A stretch of DNA of 64,000 bases from Arbacia lixula (GCA_963669155.1 OZ022580.1:21959696-22023695), one strand, 5' to 3'; shown: positions 11,028-26,643, counted from the first letter of the stretch. Notes: a model not told the origin generated them from the letters alone. Translations and numbers: made by a program.

Positions 11028-13089
11028 ACACTTTCCTCACTGATAAATGAAGCCGAATACAAGCTAAATACAGACCATTTACACGTAGTTTGAAATGGAG
11101 ACCACTTTGAATTTGAAGATTGAACTAAATGCATTTAGACTCTCTAAATGGGTGAAATACACACACAACATGCATTTGCCCGATGGAATAAGCACTAAGT
11201 ATTGCTAGGTAAATTGTACTTCTAGAATATATGCATACACGATGTATTCGTGATGGGGTCCTATCGCATCGTGAATTACATGGCGAGTCACGTTATGTAA
11301 AAATTTGAGATTGTGTAAATTGATTATGTAAACGGCTGTCATGACACTCGCACACTCGGTCAACATCATTAACCATGCGACCACCCCCACCCCCCACCCT
11401 CACTCTCTCGCTTTCACTTTTCCTGATCAGTTTCCTGTGTGTAAATACATTATTTCATCTTCTCGTTTCGTTATATTTGCATACACCATTTTCGTCTCTC
11501 CCTGCATCTCTGTTTACACAATATAATGCTATATTCACCATGGCAACCTTATAACTCTTATTATGTGGCCATTCTGGATCTCCTCCTCTCCCTGTCCTCC
11601 TATATTCTCCATTTTGTTGTATAATATAATATTAAAGTGCATCCTCCATCCCGTTCCCCTTTTCCTTTTCATACTAGGCCTATGTGTTAGACTTGGTTTA
11701 TTGCGTAGCATTGTGATACGAATGCTTATATAGTCGATTTCCATTCATTGTTTTCAGTTATAATTAAAGTTGTACTTTGCACCGACGAGCAACAAAACCA
11801 AGGATGTATGGCACTGTATGTTTGAGCTGGCTCGATACATTCATGTCACACACAGTACATGTAGATATAACTAGCAACCTTTGGACTTTAGATGACTCGT
11901 GAACGCTTGTAATCCAGCTGTATCACAACCCACATTGTACCGCATCATGACCGTGACCATGCAATATAAAAACAACAACACGTCCACATACGATATTTAT
12001 AAGCTCCTACGTGAGGTAAGATTTTAAAATACAACATAACGCACACTAAAATGACACATACATGTACAAGTACAAGTATTCGCCTTGACGCACATACCAG
12101 TATGACCGTGCAACACTTTTGTACCTTAATCTTTTGACAATAAGTTCTGACACTTTTGGTGGATTAAAGTGCTACAATACATACTTCAGCGGGCTTCATC
12201 GGATTATGCTGCAAGGTAGCTCATTTGATAAAGCGCATCCTAACTATAAGCCTTCTCTTCAAGACTAGGGGATTACAGAAAGGGCGGATCTAAGAATTGA
12301 TCGGGAATAATTAAGCACATGGTCATGATGGAAAGGACGCTCAAATGAAACATGTGCAAACCACAACCAACACTACGTATTTTCAAAGTTCCACATGTAT
12401 CCATATTTGGTTAAGTACTTGGAGTTTGAATATCACGTAGGAGTACTTCCTTTCCATCTTTCCATCTCCAAATTCGGCGATGTGTGATATAAGTCTTAAT
12501 ATACTATCAAAGTAATCACACGTTTCATAAATATTGTATGAAACAATTTCCCAAACCAAGTGCTCAAAACGACATGCTACCCTCACACAACAGGGGGGTG
12601 TTCTTTGCGAGGTCCAAGGTTAAAGTTTGGAGGTTGTGTGTTCTTATGATGAATTTTATTTTTATTTTATTGGTACATTATTATTTACCCAGGGTAGCCC
12701 CTTCAGTGGTTGAACGCTGTTCTACCAGGGGGTCCTGCTTTGACATATAACACAACGTGGTTTACATATATACAAACAAATAGCATGTATAGTTCAGTGA
12801 GAAATAAACACCATTTTGGAATTTGCATTTATCTGTGGACAATAACAGTTGAAAAAGAACTCCAAGTAGACACACCTGTAATTCTGGAAAACATATGTAT
12901 CATTTCTATTCGACTTGTAACCAATTATGTATATAAATATGTGAGGGGATTTTGTTTACAAAATTAAAATGTCATCTGTTTTTGCCTTGAGCGATAAAAC
13001 AGTTGAAAACATATCCTACATTGCATCTCTTGCAAAACTGGTAAAACTGGTAAGCACATTACTTGTCTTATTTCGTCCCGGACATTAGC

Positions 13090-13198
<109 letters not shown>

Positions 13199-13762
13199 GT
13201 TTTTAACAAGCAAAGCATTTTATCAATTTTTGCAGTAAACAATAGCACAGTTGAAGATATATATATGAATCACTTGAAAAAAAGAACTGGTACGCACAAG
13301 TTCTCACCTTTCGGCACAAATTGTAACTCAAAACATATATGTTTGGCTGTAATTCAGACATGGATTGTTGCTTCATTTGATATATAAGTAAAGAAATGTT
13401 GCATTAAACATGTTGGAGAGATACGTCCCCATTGCTCTTTGCTCGTGCATATATTATCTTACTAGTGTCTTGTGAAACGTTTAATGAGCATTTTAATTTA
13501 CACGGAACATCTTCGCCTCCATTCGCATACAATATATTCACCAAGTGCATTTTGAAATTGAGTATTCGCGTTCTATTTACATTTTGACTTGGTCGCGCGC
13601 TTCGTCTAGCGTAGATTTCTGCTGAATTTTCAAAATATTTACCTCCTTAATATGGAATTTAAATAACGAAATTCCGTGTAAAATTTATTGAACCACTTTA
13701 AAAACGAAATAACAATAATACAACACATATAAATACATTAAATTATGGTATGGACCCACCCC

Positions 13763-13763
<1 letters not shown>

Positions 13764-13820
<57 letters not shown>

Positions 13821-13830
13821 GGGGGGGGGG
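13764..13830. repeat. (GA)n microsatellite followed by poly-G
   Basis: About 52 bases of AG, then a run of 12 G. Confidence 0.98.
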
Positions 13831-14269
13831 TAGAACATGATACATTGTAAGTAGACTGTGCGCTCTTACTTTAGGCCTATATTATAGAAATTGTTCAATA
13901 TTGAGCCGGGTCTAAATCATCTCCCACAAAACGCACGTATAAAGAGTAATTAAAGTGGGTATTACGTAACGAGTCTAATTACTTAATAGAGGGCGAACAA
14001 GAGCTTCATTCAATTGAATCCTGGAGACGAAACCAGGCTTCTAATGGGTGTACTTCTACCCCGGGCTTCTACCCACGTACTCAATGTGCGATATGCTACT
14101 TGCCAAAATACTCTAATAACACTGCGTTTGTCCTTCTGTCATGTTATTGTTTCATTTTCGTTACCGGATTTGATTTATGATTCATTTCGATACACAGCTT
14201 AGTTATTTCCAAATTATCACTGGTAAAGCGTGTAATTGGAATATTATGAACGCGCCTTCCAAGCGCAAG

Positions 14270-14444
14270 CGGCGTAGCTAGGATTTTTTCAGCGGGGGGC
14301 ACGGGGGGGGGGTGAAATTTTATAGGGGGCACCAAAATATTGTGTGTCAGATGAAATGCTGCTCTATGGGAATCATATGGGGCCTGGGGGGGAGGGGGGC
14401 ACGTGCCCCCCCCCCCCCCCCCCCGTCCCCACGTATCTACGCCC
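14270..14444. mobile_element. Short element with GGCGTAG ends and poly-G/C blocks
   Basis: The left end reads GGCGTAGCTAGGATTTTTTC and the right end reads ATCTACGCCC, giving a short inverted match GGCGTAG. Inside are G-runs on the left and a long C-run on the right (14406-14424). No target duplication is evident. Confidence 0.5.
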
Positions 14445-17400
14445 ATGTTGTAGGATATCATTTCTGGTCCTATTAGTTGCCATCCTCGGCGCGCATCGGG
14501 TTGGTGGACTGTGGCAAGGATGGCATTATCAGCTTGCTTATTGTGAGCTTGTGCTGCTGCAGTTTTCCTCTGCTCTGTCTATCACGGACACCGTTTGTGT
14601 CCTTTTTTGCTTTTCGGAAGAACTGCATAGTGTAATACGCATTTCCTGTGGATAATTCTCACGGTAAGGATATCGAATCTAAAGGTAGGGATATGGCTTT
14701 AGGATTGACCAATATTTTCAGTGTATAACTGATTTGTCTGTACATATATCAAAACGTACTTCTGTTTCCGCCTGGTATATGTATCACGGAAGCGTGTGTG
14801 CGTGTGCATGAGACATTGTACAGGTCGCGTGCATTTTTATATGTACACTGTTGGTCATAAAGGTGGAATATTTTGTTCACTAGATTTTCACAGCTTGATC
14901 ATTTAAATGTGAACATTTGAAAAGGGCATATATGGTGCATGACAACGACTTTCTTGATTATTCTGCCTCTCGCACACATTTGACGGTGATATATATATAT
15001 TTGTTTTTACAAAATTTAAAACGAAGCATGTCATGAGCATAGAACAACACTGACGACACTACACAACAAATCAAGGATCATTAGATACTTTTTTGTGATT
15101 TCATGGACGAATTTGATTAAAATTGAGTCATTGTTCTTACTCAGTCACTATGGAGTATGCCCACCCCTGGTACGAACCCGCGCATGCAGGTATCTATGCA
15201 TGCTGTCCACTAACTTGTCTATGCCGTCAACAGGCACATCGTGCGGCCCATTCTTCCGTCAGAGTATCTGCCAACTCTTGAAGATTGGGGGGAATTACCG
15301 TTGAAAATGCAGCCTTCTCATACACAATACGAAATCAGGGAAAGGGATAAAAATATCTTTATTTTTCTTGTTATTATATCACCTGAGTAATAAGGTAACA
15401 TTGTTTAATCACTCAATTACCATTTTGTCTACCCGTAGCCTCTTAAATACTCCCCAAACTGTGGATTTGTATTCACAAACATTTTATTCCAAATTTATGA
15501 CCAACTGTGTGCATTACTTTAAAGATCTTCGTGACCTCACTGCTTAGCGTGTACATTGGGGTTATGCGTCTTAACCCAGGATATGCTCATCGCTCTGAAC
15601 ACTGCTTTTTCGTTTTAAAGGATCCTATCAGGATCTCGTTTCTTTTCTAGGTATGAAGCAGCTATGTGAATTAAAATGCGTTGCCGAGAAGTGTGCAATG
15701 ATGCGTTAGAGCCCTTACCCTTCTGAAAGTCACAGGGGCGATCCACTCTATAACGCCACTGCTTCGTGTGGCTTGCGAAGATGTGTGTGTTGGCGATATG
15801 AGCTGGATGTCATTCAAAATTACACCACCTTTACTAATCAACTCATCACTCGTTTTTTCTTAATTATGATCTATTTTGTTTACCTAAGCATAATTGGTTA
15901 TGATAGTGACCCTTGGAACCCACCAGAATATGCTGTAGTTTAATAGTGACTCATCGGTCATGTCATGTCCAATGGTGATCCATCAGACCAACCAGGATAC
16001 GCCATGTTTAAATATGACTTTCAGATCCAACGAGAAATGTCAAGCACAAGTGTGAGCTATCAGACTGTGATAGTTTTTAATTCAATTCAATTAAAAAAAG
16101 GTATTGGTAACACGTTTACCAGCGGTAGTTGAATTACAAAGTCATTTACATCATGTACATGAACAGTTTAAAAACATTGGAATGGTATCAATTCAGTGTA
16201 AATAAATATATTAACAATTGAATTTTTAGCATATAACTTGCAAAATAATGAAATGAAAGGTGACCTCTATAAGTATATTATATGAATGTACCGATTATCA
16301 CAAACTGATGATTCAAATACAGAGAGTATAACATTTATTAAAATTGCGTTGAGGGTATGTCTGGACATTTCTTGATTCAATTTGGTACACACAGTTGCAA
16401 ATACAAAGCAAATATTGACACTCGCCCTTTGTGATACGGGGCCATGGTCGTGAATTCCCCTGCGGGCTCCCGGTCTAACATATCTAAGATGACGCGTGAT
16501 AATTTTGCTCGCAATTAGGACTCGTTGCATAAGTCGACTGTTTGTCAAGTCTTTTAGGTTGACTTAATGGGATGTTTTTCATCCGGGACCGGTCTGACAG
16601 AAAGTAAACTTCGGGGGAACAAAGCATAGAGATAGCTATTACACTCACAAACCGCTTTAACGGTGACTAATTAATCAATTCGCCTTCAGCAGAATAACTG
16701 CACCCAATTAATGTTTCTTAGTTTCCAATGGACTCTGCACCTACTTGTACCTAATCATGATAAATTGCATTGTTCCTTCAATTATTAATTTATCCCCACT
16801 GTTCTAAAGCAAAATATACTTCAGAATATTTCCTCTTACCATCATGGTAATCAAGTGGTCAATTTTGAGAGAGTTTCAACACCATAATGTTGCTTCAACC
16901 CGTGACTGTTTTCTACCAAAGAGGGGGAAACACGGGCTAACACTCCAAGATGCTATTGCCATCCATTTAACAAATTAGAATAATGACTATTGTAGAAATA
17001 GTGGTATTATAATTAGAATCAGAGGCAAAAATAGCAGAAGTGGAAATAGAAATACTACACTGTTCCAGAAGAGGTACATAATAAGTATCATTAACAGTAG
17101 GAGTTGCAGTAGCGCTGTCGACAGCCAATTGAAGAACACATGTTCGAAAGAACAGTATTTTGTGTGAGACATGAACATGATGAAGATTCAACAATTACAC
17201 AAAAACAGAGTATTTTAAGTAATGCGGAGAGTGTGCTGTGAATGGCTTTACACTGTCGTTGCTTGAATAGGGCTATATCACCACTTATGCAGAACGCATC
17301 AGGATGCTCCTCATGGTGTTAGATTACGATGAATGCAGCGTTTACCTTATGACCCCTTGTCATAAAAAGGAACATCGTGACTCAGTGGTTCCACATTCTT

Positions 17401-18150
17401 CCGATGAATTTCATTGTACGGCATTTGACCACCAGCTGTCGTTAAAACATGTTTAAGAGGTCTTGAATAAATACTCCCTTATCGTGACATTAAGATCGAT
17501 CAAAGTCTGTAGGCGTTCCATATCAGCCCAGCAAGGATTTTACAGGAGAGAGGAAGAAGGACGGGTGACTGCACTCTCTTATTTGTTTAGCCACGTTATA
17601 ATATGGCGCTTTGCCCCATGTAAGGACAGTGGTACATGTAATCTGGTATTATCACTGAAATGGGCCATCCGAATTATGTTGTATCTGATTTCTGTATTAT
17701 TCGTTATATGTAGGCCAATATCAATAACAATACCAATACTGATATATAGGCCTAGAACAAAACAGTCATTTCAGATTAATGCCCCATCCCCCCCTCTCTC
17801 TCTCTCGCCCCTCCCCCCTCCTCTGTCTTGCACCCCCCCCCCTTTCTCTCGCATTCTCCCCCTTTTCCTCTCTTACATATCTTGTCGTTTCTAAAACCTC
17901 TGATATAGTCACAGTTCGAAACTAATATAACATTATCATTATCCTTTAAAACTTCCGAATTTAATAGACCTCATTTAGGTATATGCAGGTCATTACAATT
18001 AATATACCATATTCTGCCATGTTTTCTTCTACCGTACGAACGCCATTTTCATATTGCTAACTTGTACGAAGGCAATGAAATCAGAGTTGTCCCTTGTTTT
18101 AGATTGTTTCTGCAGTTACACGTGCTTAACCAGCGGGACGAGAGTATAGA

Positions 18151-18353
18151 ATGCGTCGGAAGGCGGTGTTGAAGCTGTGCGTGCTTTCGTGCTGTACCTG
18201 CGTAGTTCTGGTGCTGCTGTCTGCGTACAAGAAGCCAGTCGCCAGCCAGGCTCAGCACAATGACGTCATCGGGCTGGACGGCATGAAAGCATCAAGAGGG
18301 TTAGCAGCGAGTCTACGAACACAGCCTATCTCCAAAAACCTCGATGGTTCAAG
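18151..18353 (+). CDS. Gene B exon 1: cytoplasmic tail and signal anchor
   Basis: The ATG context is tagaATG. The protein begins [10 protein letters not shown], followed by a Cys/Val/Leu-rich hydrophobic run to about residue 25, then AYKKP. A short basic tail before the hydrophobic segment predicts type II topology. The donor is AAG|gtgagg and the exon ends in phase 2. I see no clear TATA box just upstream, and the 5' UTR may be spliced. Confidence 0.8.
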
Positions 18354-21300
18354 GTGAGGTTACTTTATTTTAACCCTTTGTGTGCGTGACAGAATGCTGC
18401 GCCATTGAATTTATATTACGTGTGCCAAAATCAATGGCGAATCAAGAGTTAACAATCTGAGTGTTTATTACATGCTCATGCATACCCTTTACACTTTAAG
18501 TATCCTTTATTACAACGACGAGACGAGGAAATAGAAATGCCAACGAGATTCAACTTCCGGGTAGCATATCTATTTTGTAAACATCAGCAAATGATTAACA
18601 AAATACATTACGTTCACCACGAAACATAACTACAGTTTGTACATATACAACTCACTAGTGATGTAGGATTAAGAAAATGCTTAATAAGTTTATTCCTAGC
18701 TTAATTTTATAATACGCAGTTCACGTGATCAAATTTGTCTGTGCCGTATGTGTATTAGTTATACCCACAAACCATATAGAGCGTCATTTCGTTTGGCAAA
18801 GACAGGGTTAAACACGATGTATTAATACTACACCAGCACAGCAGTAATCGAATTGAGTAGCCCGGATTGTGATGTTCAAATAAAGTGCAAGGGGCTGCAG
18901 CTAGAGTATCACTTCATACTCAAAGAGGACCCGACAATCAATACACATTGAAGTTTGTGGCTCCTCTATATAACTGTATAGCCTAGACCTGCAAACTGGA
19001 TACACTGCCTTTAACAATTGATCATAGAGTTTTACCGAGATTAAATCAAGGTTTATGACTGAAAGCTTTGAATCCTATCACGCCGGCGTGTTATACCTCT
19101 GACACAAAATGGCTAAAATCCTTATTCTCGGCTTGTCCGTTAGTTCGTTCATGTACAATTCTTTCGTGTGCCCTCGTCCATGAGAACAGTTCAACCAATT
19201 AACAACAAACACTCTACTCTCCTAATACCATTTTGGGGTCAAATCAGTCCAAGAACAAAGTTTATTTAATATGGAAAAACATGATTGTTACTGAAAATAT
19301 TTGTTGATTCAACGATTGACCACGTCATTAAGATAAACTGATAGGCATTAAGGTCAAATCTATCAAGGGTCATCTGTCATCTTAAACTGCATTAATGTGC
19401 TTGTAATTACGAACACTACAATCTCATGAACTCACTGAGCACAGGTATACTCATATTTCACCCATTTTTTTTTTTTTTTTGGGGGGGGGGCGGTAAAGAA
19501 AAGGGAGGATGAAAGATAAATAGAGGGAAAGTTTGAAGAAAAGAAGTAGAATAAGTACAATACAAAAACAGAACTAAACAGAAAAAGGAGAATGCACGAA
19601 TAACAACAAGGAAGTGATGATAATGGTAAAATCCATATATCATCTTTTACAAATATATAGTTATTAATTTTCCTTTTAATTATTTTTAATGTTTTCTCCT
19701 TTTTATTTGCCCATTCTGAACAAATGTATCACAGGGGAACACCGGGAAAAGCAGGAGAGACATATCTGGGTACTGGTGACAAGTACTTGCACAGACTGGG
19801 TGATGCAAACATCGCTGAGATTTTATTAAACAATAATATTGAGGGTTCTCATGATGTCAAACCAAACGGTATTAACGCGTATGGAGGCAATCAGGGAGAC
19901 CCTTTTCCGTACGACAAACGAGATGACGACGCAGACGGCGACAAGATGGAGCTGAAGCTGCAGGAGCCGGAAGCAGAGCGGGATGATGAGAATAGAGCTG
20001 CGGCGGGTCCGCAGCCTGCTGCGCCCGACATCAAGGCTGCGCCACCTAAGAAACCAGCCCCGCTACCACCAGGTCGCCTCAGGAAGCGCGTGCGTGTGAT
20101 CAGGAAGACGATGCGCCACGGCAAGGTGATCCACGAGGAGGTGATCGGCATGAAGACCGTCATCACGAATGAGAACGGGACGACGGTGAAGGTGGAGGAC
20201 AAGCAGAGCTATGATGAGATCTGGTACAGCGACATCCTCAACGGCAATTTTAAGGCAGACATTATTCGGCTGAACAACAAGACTAGGGAAGGGTGAGTTA
20301 CTACAGTAGGAGGCTCAACTGTAATGGCACGGACAAGGTTGTTCTTTCATATCTGAACCAAAGCCATTCATTGAACTTATGGAAGGGGTAGTTCACCTTG
20401 AAAATTTGTTTCAGTCATTTTTTTGCGACGTGTTCTCCCATATGTTTTTTTTCATAATGTCAATTTTCTCAAAAACAGTGCGCATTCTTTTACCTGTGCA
20501 TTTGAAACACCATGAGAAACGCGTCTTTACACATATACCTCTATGCAACAAAAATGTTCCGTTGTCAAAAACAGAAAAAGAGCATGATAAGATGACAAAA
20601 TAGATTATTTTATATGTTCGATCGTCTCTTATTCCCTAATACCTGTTCATATCCTTATTCGTATTCACATTTCTTGAAAAAGAGAAATCGAATTTTTTAC
20701 CGTTCGCATTTTAATATCTTGTTGTATGCATTGTGCACAAGTAATTGACTGTACTATTTGTCAATATTGACGGTTCGAAAGCAAATATTTGGAAACAAAT
20801 CACATGGAGATATTTGGTATCTGCCTGTACTAAACAAATCTCCCTATACGTATGCGCCGTAGCCCAGTCTGCTCATCTCGGGTGGCATGCAACGTGTAAC
20901 AAGAATATGATTTTGTGCTCTATCTTTTAGTGTGATGATAATAATTTGCCCATTGATTTTTGTTTTAAAATACTAGAATTAGATATGACTAAACATGTGA
21001 TTTTTATTGTCTAATCAACATTTCATTATCACTTTTGAAAATCTGTTTTCACTCACTTCTTTTTCTCACCCTCCATTCTATCCACCACCCCCACTTTCCC
21101 TGTCTCTCTATTCTCTATCTCTTTCTCTATATCTCCACCTCTCTCTCTCTCCCCCCCCCTCTCTCCCCCTCTCTTTTTTGCCCTTTCTTTCCCCTCACCA
21201 GACCATATCTAACTGAAAAGCTGTGGAAATTCCAGGACACCAATTCAGAGAGATTGTTTCTCTACAACAGGCTGCTGCAGCATGGCTGGAAGAAAAATGT

Positions 21301-24300
21301 GACGAATTTGCATCACCTAAGGTGCGTATACTTTAGACTCATCTATATGTCCCTCCCCTTCTCTCCATATCCCACACGCCTTCTCTCCCTCTCCTTCCTC
21401 TCCCTCTGCCGCCCTTTCTCGCGTTTTATGTATGTCTCTATTCTCTCTATATAAATAGCATCAATGGACAAATTCTATTGAACATAAATTAGTTTTTTCT
21501 TGTTCCCTGATCTGCACCTTTGTTTTTCAATTGTTTTAAAAGGTGGACTTTAATGTCTCTTTATAATACGCCGAGTTTTTTTTATTTTCAGATGATGACA
21601 TGTGAATTTCAAAAGGACTTTTTCAATGTTTCCAGCATTTTCATTTATACATGCAGAATGTATGATCGATGTTCAAAATAGTAATCGCGTTGGCATGTGA
21701 ATTGTCAAGAAGCACCTTCCCTTCCCATACAGATTTTTCTTTTTACGTTTCTGGCTTTGGTTCTTCAGACATTCATCTCCAAATCAAATATCCTTGCGCA
21801 TATTTCAACAATGAGAAATCACGAGAGCGCAAACACAGCCCTCTGCGTCAACAGCTTTAGTATGGACGAATTCCAATCATAATTATACCAATCTAGCGAG
21901 TACACTATCGATTTTGTAAGGGGGGGGGGGTGGGCAGTTATCCCCACCCCTCCATCTAAAAAATAGACAAAAAAGAAAGGGGGAAGTCAACGTGTTTGTC
22001 TGTAAATCAATAGTAATGTGAGGACGGTTTCATTACACTGTTCACCCATATCACCCATATACACGTACATATCAACACTCTGATAAATATGGATCGCGAA
22101 GGTAAAGGTGCCCCCTCTCGGGGTGATAAGTTCCCCTTGCGCCCCTGGACAGAGCAAACCGACCTTGCACGTACCCCATGCATGTCAAGATGAAAACGGC
22201 CTCTCTTATTCAGTATCATATTCATCTTATTTCTTATATCTTATTAAGTATCATATTTGACCAATACTCAGTTCTTTTTTGTTTGTTTGTATTAAGGAAT
22301 ATCTCGATATAGGGTGTGTGTTACTTTTGACTTGGCCCTTAATTTTTAAGAATAACATTGTGATATCCCTCGAGATATATTATTATTGTTTATTAATGTT
22401 ATTAGGCATGTTAGGATCAGAAAAAACAGGAATTGGACCAGTAGGTGCCCCCTTCTCGGATATAAGGTTTCCTCTCCTAAATTATGCAGTGCCCCTCGAG
22501 ACCACAAGTATCCCTCTTAGAATGACAAATCTATGCCCCCTCGAAATTGCATGCTAATGGTTAAGAACAATTCCCCGTCATATGATGAAATATTGTGCCC
22601 CCGCTTACGATACCCACTGACTAAATAACAAATATTGTGTTGAAACAAATAAGGACAGGATATGCCTTCTGGGAACCGTTTCCTGACAAGTTTGATGTTC
22701 GGGCATCACTGAGACATAGATAACACTTGTGCGTCACGTGTCTGCAAACATACAACACTCGACTGATCCTTATTCCAGGAAGAGAACTTGCGGGGGTGAG
22801 AGGTTGGGTCCCATATCACCAGGGTGTCGTCCCATGTCCTATCACATACTTTATACTCTGAATAGGAACTGGCACTATAATGGTTTAGGTACCATAAACT
22901 TCACCCCTACGACAGATGTCATGAAAAGGTGAAAGAGCAGCGAACGATCGAAGCTTTTCACATTGATCTTCATTTGAACCAAGGATGTTTCACCACTGGA
23001 TATCCAGCTGCCGTTTAAGTAATTCATTGTACTCTCCTTCTAGTCACAAAAAAAGCTTTACAAAGATTTTCTCTTTGATCTCCCATGTTCGAAGTCGCCG
23101 ATTCTCTGGATGATTTTTTTTACTGGATTTGACGTATAAACAAAATCGGATGCGCAGAAGAATTTGGGGAAATATCCTCACCCCATATGCTTGCGCAGTT
23201 GTGATGATGTAATACCTACGATGCATCTATAAAGATTCAATCGAAGAATATTGTTACAATATGGCATAAAGGCTCTAAACGTGATGTCAAGTTGCAGCAT
23301 AAAAGTCTCAATTTCACAATGTTCTGCATCATATTCCATTAAAAAAATGCATGAAACGTTACTTTCAGATATTTCCCTTTCAGACAAGTAACATGAAAAA
23401 CGTGTCCAGCCGCGCCCAAGCTAGTATTTCCTTCTTAAAAAGTATGAAATTTCGTATTCGCTTGTCATTTTTAACTACATTACAAGCACTTAGTGGCAAT
23501 ATTAAAAGTTCAACAGCGAAAGCTGAAATGTATGCATGTATAGGAATGCGTATGACCTATTATAAAATCGTGTTTAGCTGCTAGTCATGGATATTTAGTG
23601 GCGGCATCAAACCTTGTCCAAAGCGATGTACATCCATGTGCTTAAACATCCTTGGCTGAATGAAAACAGCCGCTGATTATATCGCTTTGAGGATGACATT
23701 CTACTAATATTGACTTATAGTAAATAGTGGTAGTAAAATACGAGCTGTGATTGGCTAGATTGTTACCACGTAACCTCCCTTCAAAAGGTTATAGTGTACA
23801 TAACTATGTACAATATAAAGTTCACTTATTGGAGGGTAAACCCCGTGTTAAGAATTACACTGCGTACTTGTATGGCGCATTGCTCATTGTGTATTTACAC
23901 CGCGCGCGCGTTACTTATGAATTCGCGTTACAAAAGGCACGGAAACAAAAAGCATTGTAACGTCATGTTGTACACTGCTCTTTACAAATAAGCAAAAGTA
24001 CGGTAGAAAATTGTAAAAGTTATGAAGGGGGACTTAGATCAAGGGATCTATCTACTATAATAAATAGTGAACGTTCTATCATACAATATTGCAGGAGTAT
24101 ATGAACTCCAAATATTAAATTATCCCTCGTGCAGGTCTATTTCACCTCTGCCTTCGGCCTTGGTGAAATAAAACGGCACTCGGGATATTTTTATATTTGT
24201 CGTACATATAGTCCAGTATATTGCACAATAGATTGTTCACTATTTATATAATATTTCGCGGTTTGTAGGAGATATCAGCTATGTATGTCATAAAGTGTTT

Positions 24301-26537
24301 TAAGATAAGCTCGGGCCCCTGCTGGTGTAACAATTCCTTGAATTTCAGACCCAATCATCTTCAGTAAAGCTATTTACCGGATATTTGTATTCATACATAA
24401 AACATGCATTTCAAGGTGACTTAATATACCTGATGATTTAGAATAATATGATGTGACTAGTTGAAAGTAATGGAAAACTCTGGACACAGATATCACATCC
24501 TCGGCTATTTTCTGAACATGATGGATAAGTGAGAGTGAAACAGTTCCAACAAGTTGAAAAGAATGAACAACAAAAACAAGTTCGTCAACAGTTTAGCAAA
24601 AGTTTGAAACAAATGAAAAATTCTGAGCACTAGCTCTGTATTTTGATCATTACCCTTCATTGACAGCTCAATCGGCCCACAATGACGTACCGTCCGTAAT
24701 ACTCAATGTTCTTGTGGACCAAGATAATATGCTTTACTTGTCAACCATACATTTACAGATCAGCATAATACGGCTGACTGAGATTGTTTAAGGCCCTTAT
24801 ACCTTCCTTATATAGACCTTGTCCTCAAATACTTGCCAATTTGTTTGTCTAATTTATCTGCTTTTATAGAATTCAAATTATCTGGGTTTTAATCCCAGAA
24901 TTTGTCTGCTCTTTTAGAATTCAAATTATCGGGGTTTTAATCCCCGCTCATACTGTGTCCTTACTCTAAACCAGGCAGGTGACAGTATTCTCCAAGTATA
25001 TATAATTGTGTAAGAGATAGACAATCAAACATGATCGGCCACGATTTCTAGATCATTGGATGATATCGCACACATTCTTTTTCCCCATTTGTGTAATAAA
25101 ATATGTCCGAGTGCATCCCAGTTAGCGCTCATATTCACTTCAAATTCACAATCCTTTGTCTCACAACATGTGGCGCGCGTTCACACTCTTCTGTCCCCCC
25201 CCCCCCCCCCCCCCACTGGTGGCATGCGTTTACACTGCTTTATTTCCCCATTGGTTGCAGGCAAGAGCTGGACGACAAGGGCGTGGATGCCTCACGCAAA
25301 TTGGTGATTACGCAACGAAACTCTCCGGTTGGCTCAAGACTGCCTTTTTATATTAGTTCTAAGGTCTTTATTAATAATAAGGCGGAGAAAGTCGAGTATC
25401 TGAACGTGACTCGCAAGCTCTTCAAACAATTGCCAGAGGTAAGTGACATACTCATTTGGGCAATCCCGTACAATAGGGGACCAGGTAGTATCGCACATGT
25501 ATATTACACGCAAATGGGAACACTGCAATACTGATTGTCGTCGGCAGAAAGTGACCTAGAAATTACCCTTTTTTGACAAATTAAGCAGCGAAAATTTTGT
25601 CTAGGGTTAGGGTTAGGGTCAGTGTTAGGTTCAGAATTAGGTTAAGGGTTAGGGTTAGGGTCAGGGTTAGGTTAAAGTGTTAAAATTCATAAAATTAGTG
25701 GGATACCCTGGTCCCCTATTGTACGGGATTGCCCTCATTTGATACATACATTTTGTTTGAAACAACGTCAATATTTATAACGTGAATCTCTTGAGTCCCC
25801 TCAAGTAACTGTATGGTACAAGCTATTCTAGAGGCGAGATACATACTGCTCATATTGAAAAAGAGCAAGCTTATGTAGACGTGAGGTGTATTGTTAAGTA
25901 TTGTACTTTATCATACAGGAGATGAAGAAACTATTAGTCGTAATGAACCTAAACTTAAATCTTTATCTGCATTTTTTCATAGTAGTTCTGTAAGAATGAA
26001 AATGGCGCATGGCTCATCGATATTCCTTCTAGATCATTGAACAGTATGTCTAGATCTTCTTCGCATTCTTCTAGATTTATTTTAATGTTGTTGTTGTTAT
26101 AGACGTCACCCTTTCGGCACGGCAAATATCAGCGTTGTGCAGTCATAGGCAACAGTGGCAGTTTGCTGAATAGTGGCTGTGGACCCGAGATTGACTCGTA
26201 CGACATGATTTTCAGGTAAATATTCTTCTCCTTCTCCTCTTCTTCTTTTCTCCATCCCGTCATCCTCTCCCTTTCCACGTCACATTTTCCCTTCCCTTCT
26301 TGTAATCTTATTCGTTCCATCACTTTATCAGATATGCTATATCTTAGAGTGTAACTATATCTTGATTTCAATGCCAGGAGTCCTACATTAGTATTACCAT
26401 AACTGTTATGATTAATAGTTTTGTCATTATCAGATGTGGTCATAGAGAAGTAGCAGTCGTAGTGATGATAATGATAATAGTGGTAGTAGTAATAATAGCA
26501 GTATTAGAAGTACTAACAATAACAGAAGTAGTAACAA

Positions 26538-26587
<50 letters not shown>

Positions 26588-26643
26588 ATAGTAGTAGTAG
26601 CAGCAGTAGTAGTAGTAGTAGTAGTAGTAGTCGTAGAAGCAGC

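Noticed and set aside
19891..20202. Minus-strand ORF opposite gene B exon 2
   Set aside because: Antisense shadow of the sialyltransferase stem exon.
25600..25680. Possible chromosome end or fusion point
   Set aside because: The TTAGGG-like array lies inside a MITE with terminal repeats and a target duplication.
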